Shown here: one piece after another, positions 1-9,391 of the stretch | Numbering within the stretch: the first letter of the stretch is position 1 | Layout of the letters: each line of letters opens with the position of its first letter | Origin: Gnetum montanum | Taxonomy: Eukaryota > Streptophyta > Gnetopsida > Gnetales > Gnetaceae | Reading direction: 5' to 3' | NCBI GenBank assembly: GCA_015680685.1 | Contig: MNCI01004082.1 | Location: forward strand, 180,037-244,036 | Length of the DNA stretch: 64,000 nucleotides | The notes under the pieces: generated by a model | Databases searched by the model: none | The model's input: only the letters and a program-made list of their open reading frames with translations | What the model was told of the DNA's origin: nothing | Position numbers and translations under genes: made by a program

Positions 1-853
1 TAAAGATGTATGTCATGGCCCGTTGATACGTGGCTCCGGCGTTCTTCAGACCAAAAGGCATCATAGTATAGCAAAAGGTACCCCAGGGTGTCATGAATGT
101 CGTAGTTAATTGATGTTCTGGGTTAATGCGAATCTGGTTATAACCGGAGAAGCCATCCATGAATGATAGGAGTACATGCCCAGCTGTTGTATCGACTAAT
201 TGATCGATACTCAGGAGCGGGAAATTATCTTTGATCGTGGCCTTGTTCAAATCCCTGAAGTCTATGCAAATGCGTATACTCCCAGTCTTCTTTGGCACGA
301 CCACAATGTTAGATACCCAGTCTGAGTAATCGACTGCACGAATGAAACCAGCCTGGTATAGCTTGGTGATTTCATCACGCACGGCTAGCGTGATCTCTGG
401 CTTGATTTTGCGTGCCTTTTGCCTAACTTCTTTGATCTGTGGGTCTAAGATGATGTTATGTTGGATTAGCCTGGGGTCTAGTCCAGGCATATCCTCATAT
501 GACCATGTGAAGACAGTGATGTTGTCTTGCAGGACCTATGTTACGGCATCATGCGTTTTTTGTTCTAACAAGGAACTGACTTTAAGCGTTTTAGCTTTGC
601 CCCTATGTGTGACGATAGGGACCTCGTTAAGGGGGTCTTCGGTTATGTCCCCAGCTTCCAAGTCTAGCGTGCGTGTCAACTGTTCTGGCCATTCCGGGGA
701 CATCTCCGACGTAGCTATGGTTAGGTCTTCTAAGGGGAGGTTAACGTCTATAAACGCGGGATCGAATTGCCTAACTACCTTTCCGTATGGGCTGGTTAGA
801 GTTAGAGGTGTTGACAGTGTTGCGTCCATTTGTTTGTCCTGCAAAACCGCCAA
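1..853 (-). pseudogene. Tat-like Ty3/gypsy pol fragment (pre-RT linker and N-terminal reverse transcriptase), cut by window edge
   Basis: Read on the minus strand this gives a linker (853 to about 480) followed by reverse transcriptase fingers and palm. Readable motifs are WSYEDMPGLDP, YSDWVSN, VVPKKTGSIRICIDFRDLNKA, SFMDGFSGYNQI, TPWGTFCY and MPFGLKNAGATYQRAM. The GLKNAGATYQRAM form and the YSDWVSN lead-in are typical of the Tat lineage. Translation leaves the window before the catalytic YxDD box. The only in-frame stop is a TAG at 536-538, where relatives have Gln. Just upstream on the minus strand (854-870) is a pyrimidine-rich stretch ending in GCAG, so the first Met near 847 could lie in a second exon. 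No gag or protease is seen between this reading frame and the divergent gene starting at 1242. Inference: a truncated element, or a captured pol segment. Confidence 0.85.
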
Positions 854-1241
854 GTGCGTAAATGGTTAGAAAGAAGATGACATGATGGCTAGCAAACGTG
901 GCAAGCTAACAGAATTTTGAATTTTGTCATGAAGTTGTAATCAATGCTACTTGATTACGAGGTGATAAGATGTGGTAGTTTAATGTCATTTCGGACAGAG
1001 GTGCGTGCGATGTCAGTCGCATTGATGCCCAGATTTTCGGGTTTCGTTTTAGGAAAATCCCACTGAAATCAGAGATCAAGTCGGTGATCCTTGCGCATAA
1101 GTAAGTGGTTTTTCGACGAGAACAGGTTGTTGGCTATCGTGAATTTGAATTCGTAACCGTTTCTGATCGAAAGAAGAGCAGAAGATTAGAGCGTGAAATC
1201 TTGCAAGCATTAGGCTATGAAGAAATTCTGAAATTGTCGCA
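854..1241. other. Intergenic stretch between two divergent reading frames
   Basis: This stretch has no convincing coding sequence. It separates the minus-strand pol fragment from the plus-strand spliced pseudogene. The part nearest 1242 looks like a 5' leader: it is purine-rich just before an ATG in the context GTCGCAATGG. Because both genes point away from it, it is the only place for promoters of either if they are still one unit. I saw no clear TATA box on either strand. Confidence 0.4.
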
Positions 1242-3922
1242 ATGGCACCGAAGACAAGGAGGAAGAACACGAAACTGGCCAAAATTGATGAAGTGCAAGA
1301 AAACCTGAATCGTGTTTCGCAAGCGCTGGTCGATGTTTTCGACTCGACGCCTTTGGACCGGTAGGCCATTCTTCCTATGCTTATGTTTTGTTCTTAATAT
1401 CTATTTTTTTTATGTCTCTTACATGAATGTGAATGTCAAAATTGTGGACCTCGGGTTAATGCGAGGGTTTGTTGAGGTTGCGTTTATCGCTGTTGTCAGG
1501 GACGAACCTTGCGTCATTGCAAGGGTTTGGGCGATGTCGGCCTAGATAGCTAAGTGTAATTTATGAGTTTTCTGCGTTTAGTGATGCAAAAAATGTAAAT
1601 GTAGACGTTATGTGTGTATTGGTTTTCTGTACAGCGTTCCACTAAAGCCCACTTTGATTGTGCTGGATATCATTGGGGTTCTGTGTTGTATAAAACCCCA
1701 TCGTTCCCAATGTCCCTCCTTCGCACACGCGATTGCAAGGGAAGGCAATATGGTTTCGATAGGGTGCACTGGAGTTCCTGCAGTTCTTGCTGCGTAACTT
1801 CAGCATCATCGTATGGTCTGATGTGTCTGATGACATTGCGGGTGCCCTGTTAGAGCACCTGCTGATGGGTTCTGCGCAAAAAGTTTTGGCTTTTTTGACA
1901 GATGGGGCCATCAACACGGGCTGCCCGGAGGACTGGGAACTTAGCGCCCGGGGGTTACGGAGCTTGCACTGGATCTGGGGAATGGCTCAGTTCAACTGTT
2001 ATCACGCATACAACACGCTGTTCGTGGTGCGCCATGTTTTGACATGTTTCCAGAACCCACTAGGCATGGTATACTATGCCGGCGGGTAAGCGAATTCTAG
2101 TAACTGTCTGTGTTTCTGTTTTAGTTTATGTCTGTTGTCGGTGTGAAATATAGGGAAAATGGCGAAAAATGTAAAAGAAGCTTATGCTATATGATACAGT
2201 TTCTTTACCCAGGACAACAAGTTAGTTGGAGATGGGGATGTGTTATTCTGGGCCGAAATGGCGATAATGGCATTTACCGCTACTAGCAACGTACACGCCG
2301 GTGTTATAGAGCAGATCGGCTTTGACATGCGTGAGTACCCCACCCGTTACGCCATGGTTTTTGAGAGTTGCCAACGAGTCGGGTGGCTGCACGATGACTG
2401 GACCTTGGATCCGCCCCTCACCGTCGAGGACGTGCAGAGGGAACTCCCGCCATTTCCGTTACCATTTGGCCCCGGTAAGGCGGTGGTGTAGTTAAGTACT
2501 GCGTAATGTTATTGTAGATTTTGGGCATTTCGTAATAGAGCCTTGATTAATTCGTGCTTCATGTTGCGCAGTTAGGGAATCTCGAGAGATTACCCTTACG
2601 ATTTCCGGCAGCGAGGCGAGCGCTGTCCTCTTCTGCTACGGCGACATCAAGGACGCACAGCGCTGGCTCAGCCACTCAGCGGCCCCAGTCGCGGTGACCT
2701 CCAAGATCCGAGCAGCAGGGCTGATGCACCTATTTTTGGCTACGACTCCTGATGTCCCCGCCGGCAAGATGCTAACCCTAGTCAACTCCTTCAATGAGAA
2801 GGCCAAGCGTTTCTGGACGCGCGTATAGAATGTGCGCGTGAGTTTTGACATTGACGCTCAGCTCTTCGCGGACCTCTTTGGCATCCCCTCAGACGGCCCT
2901 CCCGTAAGCGAGAAGGTGAAGAGGACCGAAGCTTTCCAAAATTGGTTGAAGGAGTGGGTAAGGGTCCCAAAGGAAACCAAAGGGTTTCGCTGCGAAAAAT
3001 TCGAGATGGGCGCCACCAAGACACTTTATCCCCTTTTCTGGGCCCGGGCCTTTCCCAAAACCCTCTCGCAAGCGAAGTTCTTTTCCGTAGAACAGACTCG
3101 TATCATGCGAGAGGTTCTGGAGGAGGGGACTCAGTTCAATTGGGCAAACTATTTTGCCAAGGGACTGCGTAATGAGATGATCAAGCTTCGCAAGAAGCTT
3201 GAATCCCATTTCAACATGCATTACTCGTTCTTCATAGCTTGCCTCCGGCGATTTGCTGAGTTTCTGGTCATTCAGAGGAATGGGGTCTAGGTGCAGCAAG
3301 ACCGAGACCAGCTATCCAGACCTTGGATTGGCCACATTCTCAGTACTACCCGGGGGCAGGATCCACCGGAAGGGATTGGGGAGTCGTTGTCTATAACGAC
3401 TAAGGGTCTGGCGGCTCCCCAAGCGCGGGGCCTCGATAGTGTAGGTGGGATAATGCCTACCTACACTGGCGACGGCTCGCGAGGGAAGCGTGTGGTGAAA
3501 GAAATCGTAGAGCCTACAGCTCAGCGGAAGAGGCTCTGCCTGGCTGAGGCCCCTAAGGGTGACGCAGGCCGGACTGTGGCGATTACAGTTCAGCAGAGTA
3601 AGCCACCGCCTGGTAAGCGTGAAAGAATTATATTACGCAATGTTTGTTTAGATGTTGTACGAAATGGTATACTAAGGTGCTATGACATGACCAGTAAAAA
3701 TGACAAAGGAACTGACCCCTAAGATGGGGGCGATAACACTAAGTCATAGGGAGGGGGCCTCAATTTTGGAAGGAGAGGTCCCAGCTGTTAGCATGAGCTG
3801 TGTACAGACTCGGGTGCGTGAGGAGGCCCCAGCTACTGGAACCAGCGACACATAGACTCAAGTGCTTGAAAGGGAAGGAGATACGGGAGATGTTGACGAA
3901 ATCGCCACTGTCACCGGTAGAG
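1242..3922 (+). pseudogene. Spliced FCP1/NIF-like (HAD) domain fused to a plant-transposon-type domain
   Basis: Five exons are proposed: 1242-1360, 1635-2085, 2213-2474, 2572-3612 and 3695-3922. All donors are GT (GTAGGC, GTAAGC, GTAAGG, GTAAGC, GTAATA) and all acceptors AG. Exons 1-2 and exons 3-4-5 join in frame. Exon 2 has a frameshift between about 1690 and 1750, and the exon 2-3 junction is also out of phase. Exon 1 encodes a basic start (MAPKTRRKN). Exons 2-3 resemble the FCP1 homology domain: PTLIVLDIIGVLC in place of DxDxT, then GALEFLQFLLRNFSIIVWS, then YNTLFVVRHVLTCFQNP where active members have DDSP, then a DNKLVGDGDVLFW tail. The nucleophile Asp is present but the second Asp and the DDSP acids are lost, so it would be a pseudophosphatase. 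Exon 4 resembles the domain found in plant retroelement additional ORFs (FWTRVxNVRVSFDIDAQLF, LFGIPSDGP). Premature stops at 1760, 2826, 3288 and 3853 are all TAG. GC is clearly higher than in the surroundings. Confidence 0.6.
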
Positions 3923-4007
3923 GTAATAAGTATTTTAGCGTGTTTGCAGGATTTCTGTAAATGAGTATTTTAGCGTGTATACAATATCATACCCAGGCTG
4001 TAATATT
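3923..4007. other. Junction with a short direct repeat, left flank of element A
   Basis: The motif GTATTTTAGCGTGT occurs at about 3931 and again at about 3966 (35 bp apart), the first copy just after the last exon donor of the upstream pseudogene. The block ends in ATATT (4003-4007), which is the left target-site copy of element A (right copy ATATC at 12765-12769). Confidence 0.5.
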
Positions 4008-4312
4008 TGAAACACCACTAATTTCAGCCTAACACTTTAAAACAAGAATGACTCAAGCCCTTTCGAGTTTTTAGGAGGCAAAATTTGGCTAAGGCATGGA
4101 AACCACCCTCAGCTAAATCAAACCAACTTGCTCACCCCGTCAAGTTGGAAGCTTGCCCATAGCATGACCAACTTTTGGAGTCTCAAAACTGAGCCAAAAT
4201 GATCTGATCTACAATGTGCAAGTCATCCTCAGAGCACATCCTTGACAGCTTCCAGTCCCAACTTCCGAAATGCCGGTTTTCAGCTCAAAATTGCAAAATT
4301 TTGGAAATATTT

Positions 4313-4716
4313 CACATGTCACGCTACATGTCACACTGCAACGTGACTGTAGCATGACCTACTCAAAGTGATTCCAAACAAGTCACATCAGGCTCTTCTA
4401 GATTTCAGATCACTCTCAGGATCAACTATGACTAGATAGTTGTTGCACTCAAGAATCAAGCTTCAAAATCACAATTTCGAACAAAACATATCATTTTCAA
4501 GTCATGTCATGCTACATGTCACACTGTGGTCACGCTGCAACGTGAATCCAGCGTGACCTACCATAAATGATTCCAAACAAAGCACTTTCAGGCTCAATTC
4601 ATCAATCATAGCCAGGCAATCCTTGCACTTCAAAAATCAATCTTCAAAATGAAAAATTTGGTGAAAAATTGCTAAGTCATGCTGAAGTCACGCTGCAGCG
4701 TGAGTGTAGTGTGACT
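4313..4716 (+). promoter_or_regulatory. U3 array of palindromic GTCACGCT/AGCGTGAC half-sites, element A
   Basis: Three clusters occur at about 4319-4358, 4518-4558 and 4687-4716. The apparent ancestral core is GTCACGCTGCAGCGTGAC, a perfect palindrome, followed after 3-4 bases by one more AGCGTGAC half-site. In the first two clusters it is preceded by another GTCACGCT-like half-site. Observed variants mostly differ by C-to-T or G-to-A changes (CGTGAC to CATGAC). The 3' LTR carries the same three clusters at about 11349-11394, 11550-11587 and 11714-11742. The function is unknown. Position upstream of the TATA box suggests a transcription-factor site. Confidence 0.6.
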
Positions 4717-5185
4717 ATGGCTGCACACACTGAAGACAAGCTGCGACAAAATTAAGGCACATTGGTCAGCTATAGGATGCCTTAAATAGCCATGGAACCA
4801 TAGAAACACTCAGATCGACATCTTACAGCAATCAAGTCAGAAATCCAGAAGTTTCAAGTGGGTCAGAGTCAATTTCTCTTGTTGTACATTGACATTTCAT
4901 TGTAAATTTTCATCATTTGTGACCTTGATAGGCTCTTACACTCCGAATTGCATGTGGTTCCATGAGCGTAAGCCAGCTTGGGCAAGTTGTCACGCATTGT
5001 AAGCCAGCTCGGGCAAGTTGTCACATGTTGTAAGATACAATGCACTTGGTCGAGAACGTAGCTTGCTGACACGCATCCAACTCATGCATAGCTATCCATT
5101 GGACATGTGTCGCTAGATCCGTTTTCCTCTCATCTCCTAGCCATTGATTCCATTCATGAATTCCGTGCTCGAGCCTAATCCAACC

Positions 5186-5195
5186 CTATAAATAC
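5186..5195 (+). promoter_or_regulatory. TATA box of the element A 5' LTR
   Basis: CTATAAATAC about 540 bp before the LTR end; the same box is at 12221-12230 in the 3' LTR. Confidence 0.65.
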
Positions 5196-5733
5196 CCTGT
5201 CATTTCACATAAATGGGGTTGACAATTTTTGAGTTAGATGGCTTGGGAAGCATCGACCAGCAACCTAGGATGCTCAGACACATTTGACTCCTAGCATCCA
5301 AGTACTTCACACCATCTCGGGGCTTAGTGCTTGACCTGCCATCCACACGCGCAGCTACGCTTTGACCGGTGCACACTCTTGTTTAAACAATACAATACAG
5401 CTCATTTTTCCAGCCATTATACTATTTACTCTATTTTACATTCAATTCACATTTTGTTTACATTTTGATTATGATACTAGTTTAAGTTTACATTTCGTAC
5501 ATGCTGTTTTGTGTTTTAAAATATCATTTACGATAACCCTACCAAAAGCCATAGTTTACGCTCGGGAAAGTCTTTGGTTGATTTTCATGCAGACCATCCA
5601 AGGCACTCTACCTTCATTTACTTTTCCAGCTTACCCTCAGGCAAAGGTAGGGTCAACTGTGTCTGCCCAACGATATTTTAGTGTTTGTTTTCCTTCCAGC
5701 CTTACACCGACAATTTAGGTTAGTATAGTAAAT

Positions 5734-5751
5734 TGGCACTAGAAGGAGGGC
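5734..5751 (+). other. Primer-binding-like site of element A
   Basis: TGGCACTAGAAGGAGGGC starts 7 bases after the 5' LTR end. Element G has TGGAGCTAGAAGGAGGGC at the equivalent place (about 60646). Conservation of this block, while neighbouring bases diverge, supports a tRNA primer site. I did not identify the tRNA. Confidence 0.6.
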
Positions 5752-5955
5752 CTGATTTGCTTATTGTCTATTAAAATGTCGATCACACTACCTATCAAAA
5801 CTTATTCATCTTCTCCCTATGAGTCTCACACTATAGTTGCTCACACTACAGTTGTCACACTGTAGTTGTCATGTTGCAGTTGTCACGTTGTAGTTGTCAT
5901 GCTACAAGCTGCACACACTGCACATGCTGCACATTGTCGACTTGGACATGCTATC

Positions 5956-8355
5956 ATGGAATCTTCCCACATCCTCACACTTGAACAATATAACTTCATT
6001 TGTGTGAAAATCCAAGCCAACTTGCCTATCAATTGCATGGAAAGAGAAGCAAAGCAAGACTATGAACTTATCCACAAAGGATGTCGTGAATTCATCCCCT
6101 CAGCATTTGACATAATCCTGCTCTATGAACACCACCATAAACTCATATCCCAGCTTCTCATGGCAAGGAGTCAAGCCTTACATCCACCTCCGATAGAGCC
6201 TCAGAATGGAAATAAGGAAGATGACTTTGCCGTCCAATCTGAGCATGGGGATTCATACCATACCATCAGTCCTCGTGCCTATACAAATCCATTATTCCAG
6301 CCTTTCCTAGAGGGAACCATGCTTCCTCCTTCATCCGCATACACACGAGGACTAGCTTCTTGACAAGAAATACTAGCTTCCACGTCCACCCATTAGATAC
6401 CACAAGTACAAACCCATGGGGCACCTCTGACTACTTCAGTGCAAAACGTTCAGGGTGTCACCTCACAACCTGTGGCTGGGCAGTGGGTTTCACCAGCTAT
6501 CCAGCAACAGCAACCTACTCTTTATAATGTACCACATCCTCTAATCCCATCTCTGAATGTTGCTCCACCACAAAAACTGACAATCCAACAGTACCTCTTG
6601 CTGCAAACAATGCAACAATCGAATTATTATCAACCACAATTCACTCAACCCGCTGGTCTGCCTATTGCCCAAGAGTGGGCAAACACAAAGAAAATGATGC
6701 ACCTATTAACTGAAGAGGTACAGTGCCTTAAAATCATAAACACTGAGGAAGTGAAAGTACTGGACTTCTATCAAGATGATCCAATCAACTCCTCAGTTCC
6801 ACCATTAACCTTGCCGGAGGAAGTCTCATTACCCCAACTAACCAAATACAATGGAGAGGGAGACCCAAATTCCCACCTAGTAACATTTTGAATAAAATGT
6901 CTATTGCTTCAAGCCTGGCCTCATGTAATTCTATGTGTATTTGCTATGTCCTTAATGGGAAAAGCCTTAGATTGGTACCAACCTTTACCCTGTAACTCCA
7001 TATCCTCTCTGGAGGATTTGTTAGACCAATTTGTCACCCGCTTTAAATACAATCTAAAGCCTAAAGCCACGTTGGATAGCTTGATTCAGATTAAAAAAGT
7101 GTCATTAGATCCATCACAGAAATTTATCCAAAGATGGAGTGCAGCCTTGAATGAACTTTACGAGCCCATCCCTGAAACATATCTGCTTACCATCCTTAAG
7201 GCGGCTGTGAATGACTTTATTAAATCAAAACTTTATTATTTGAAAACCCGTACCTTGAGCCAAGCATTTGCACAAATTAAGGACATAGAGGAAGTGGCAT
7301 AATCGAGCAATGACCCAGATTATGTGGCCTATAGAAACCAACATGCTCGCAAGAAAAATACAATAGTTGAAATGGTGGTTGCAAGCACAAAAGCAACCAA
7401 CTGGGGCCAAATAGCTAAGCAACCCAAAGCCCCAGCTGAAAAATCCACCAACTTTGGCGCCAACTCACCTACATTGGTAGGGGCCACCCCAAAGCCCAAC
7501 TTTCAGCGCAAGAACCACTCAAAGTATACACCACTACTAATGCAATCGTCTAAACTACTGGAGTAACTCTTGAAAGTTGGGAAAATCCAACACAAACACG
7601 TGTTGATGATTACTCACCAAAAACATGATAGGTACTGTGAAGTACTAAGGAACCCCACACTAGCAGTACCAAATGAGCCCCCAGTCCCACAACACTTTAA
7701 ACTGGACCAATATTTCCATTACCATCAAATGGTTGGTCAAAATACAGATAATTTTCATGCCTTGCAAGATGACCTGCAGGGAATGATAAAACAAGGCCAA
7801 CTACTAATTGACACGGCAAATCAAACCAACACAGATGATGCCTCCTATGTCATAAACTCAATTAGCATAGGTGGCAAGTCCAAACCTATGCAACAACCTT
7901 TCATGATCCATGTGCCTCCTAATAAAGCAAAGATCCCCTCAGCATCCACAAGTAAGAGGCCTCCCTTTGTGGTCAAGGTTCCACAGCAATCATCCATTAA
8001 GACGTTAAACTGACATGACTCATCCACTAAGATGTTAAATTGGCCTGACATGGCAAATAAAATTGCTAAAAAACCCTTCGCCATCAAGGTGCCACAACGT
8101 GATGGCCCCTCACCTACCTGAAGCCCAATAGTGGGCAACATCTCAATCCCCCCTCCTTCAAGGGTCAACCCCACTAGCAACCCAAGTAGGCCCACCAAAT
8201 GGAAACGCAAGAGGGAAAATGAGCACCTCGCAAACCCCATGGTCAAAGCAAAGCCACAACTAGCAAGAAACAACCAAACATTAGGGCCACTACCCCCAAA
8301 CAAGGCAATTAAACCAAGCCCAAGTCCCCTCCATAAGAGATCTATCTCTCAAACT
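5956..8355 (+). pseudogene. Decayed gag of element A
   Basis: A single reading frame runs from the Met at 5956 (MESSHILTLEQYNF) to about 8355. It is broken by a few stops, for example TGA 6361, TAG 6394, TGA 6889, TAA 7300, TAA 7564 and TGA 8014. The order is: N-terminal region; a Gln/Pro-rich linker (about 6440-6650); the gag core with DFYQDDP, TKYNGEGDPNSHLVTF, AMSLMGKALDWY and LLDQFVTRFKYNLKPKATLDSL; then a basic Pro/Lys-rich tail. The core matches the Retrotrans_gag family and is clearly homologous to gag of element G (62071 onwards). At 7564 the TAA aligns with a CAA codon at 62931 in G, showing that this stop arose from Gln. No CCHC knuckle was recognised. Confidence 0.85.
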
Positions 8356-8357
8356 AC

Positions 8358-8738
8358 ATGGAGGAAGTCAAGGCCAACACAATGGCTAATGACAAGGACT
8401 TTGTAGCTGCAATAACCCAGGTAAAACAAATGCTCAAGCAAAAAAACACAATGGCTAATGACAAGGACTTTGCAGCTGCAATAACCCAGGTAAAACAAAT
8501 GCTCAAGCAAAAAAACACAATGTTTAGCTTGTACAACCTAGTTATGACCTCATCTACTCACTGCCAAGAAATGGTCCAAGTCTTGACCTCCATTCCTATT
8601 ATGAAGGAAATCCCTGCAAATGAGGCATCCATCCATGCAATAATGTTGCCCCCTACACCGCAAGAATTGGGTTCAACAACCTTAACCTTTCACGATTATG
8701 CAATCAAAGTCAACCCGCACAAGGAGAGGTCACTATAG
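8358..8738 (+). pseudogene. Gag tail / pre-protease segment of element A after a frameshift
   Basis: An open frame beginning MEEVKANTMANDKD continues element A's coding region after a frameshift near 8355 and ends at TAG 8736. It contains an in-frame tandem duplication (see 8379-8516) rich in Lys, Gln and Ala, which looks helical. Another frameshift separates it from the protease. No known domain was recognised. Confidence 0.55.
8379..8516 (+). repeat. 69-bp in-frame tandem duplication in element A
   Basis: Two copies of a 69-base unit, encoding MANDKDFxAAITQVKQMLKQ plus KNT, with almost no differences. The unit length is a multiple of 3, so the frame is kept. The near identity means the duplication is younger than most decay of the element. 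Confidence 0.85.
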
Positions 8739-8759
8739 CTCCACTATCCATTAGCGTAC

Positions 8760-9391
8760 GTGTTGGGTAGTGCACCATCCATAGAGTGCATGTCAATGAT
8801 GGTGCAGCAACAAATGTAGTCCAGTACTCTGTCATCAACAAGCTAGGCCTGGCTAATGAAATCATGCCAACCAAATCCATGTGTCTAAAATCCTTCAACA
8901 AGTCACGTGTCATAGTCAAGGGTACGATCAACTTAGCCTTTGTAGCGGGAGAGAAATTTCCCACTAGCACAGATTTCACTATCATAGAGGAGATGCTAGG
9001 TTTCAACATGATTCTAGGTAGGCCTTGGCTAGCCCAACTAAGGGCCATCTCCTCTCCAATCCACCAAGAAATCCACCTTCCATACGAAGGTGGTCAAGTT
9101 ATCATCCATGGTGATAACGTTTCCTCTTCGACTATCCATGACATAGACATGGCGCAAGTTTTGGAAGAAGAGTTTCTTGGTGGTACACCTACGGTAACCA
9201 ATGCAACGCTTGAGGCTAACACAACTAAACGAGTGGTTGAAGCCAACAGCCCCCTAGAGGACCCTAAACCTTGCACGCTCCCTAATCCATGCCTAGTTAG
9301 GAAGCAACTACATGACCAAGACTCTCCCTTCGCTAAAAATGTGCTAGATGCTTGCCTACCTTCTGCCTACCCCTCTGACATGCGTTTTTGA
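8760..9391 (+). pseudogene. Tat-type retropepsin of element A
   Basis: The readable frame starts in HRVHVNDGAATNVV, where NDGA stands at the aspartic protease D-[S/T/D]-G site, followed by SVINKLGL. Later come GEKFPTSTDF and FNMILGRPWLAQLRAISSPIHQ, the flap and the ILGRPW box typical of plant Tat-lineage proteases. It then runs into an acidic linker and stops at TGA 9389. In autonomous elements RT would follow; here nothing resembling RT follows. The catalytic Asp is kept. Confidence 0.8.

Larger units (their letters stand above)
4008..5727 (+). repeat. 5' LTR of element A
   Basis: It matches 11044-12764 along its whole length. U3 contains about three imperfect 160-200 bp tandem units, each ending in a palindromic half-site cluster (see 4313-4716). 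A TATA box (CTATAAATACC) lies at 5186-5195, with the presumed R/U5 after it. Elements D, B and C have unrelated LTR sequences; element G has a related one. Confidence 0.9.

Noticed and set aside
342-869. 175-codon open frame on the plus strand
   Set aside because: Antisense to the clear minus-strand pol reading; no motif of its own.
1242-3922. UAG recoded as an amino acid in this block
   Set aside because: C-to-T decay at CAG explains all cases, a frameshift is also present, and the host gene in the window shows no internal UAG.
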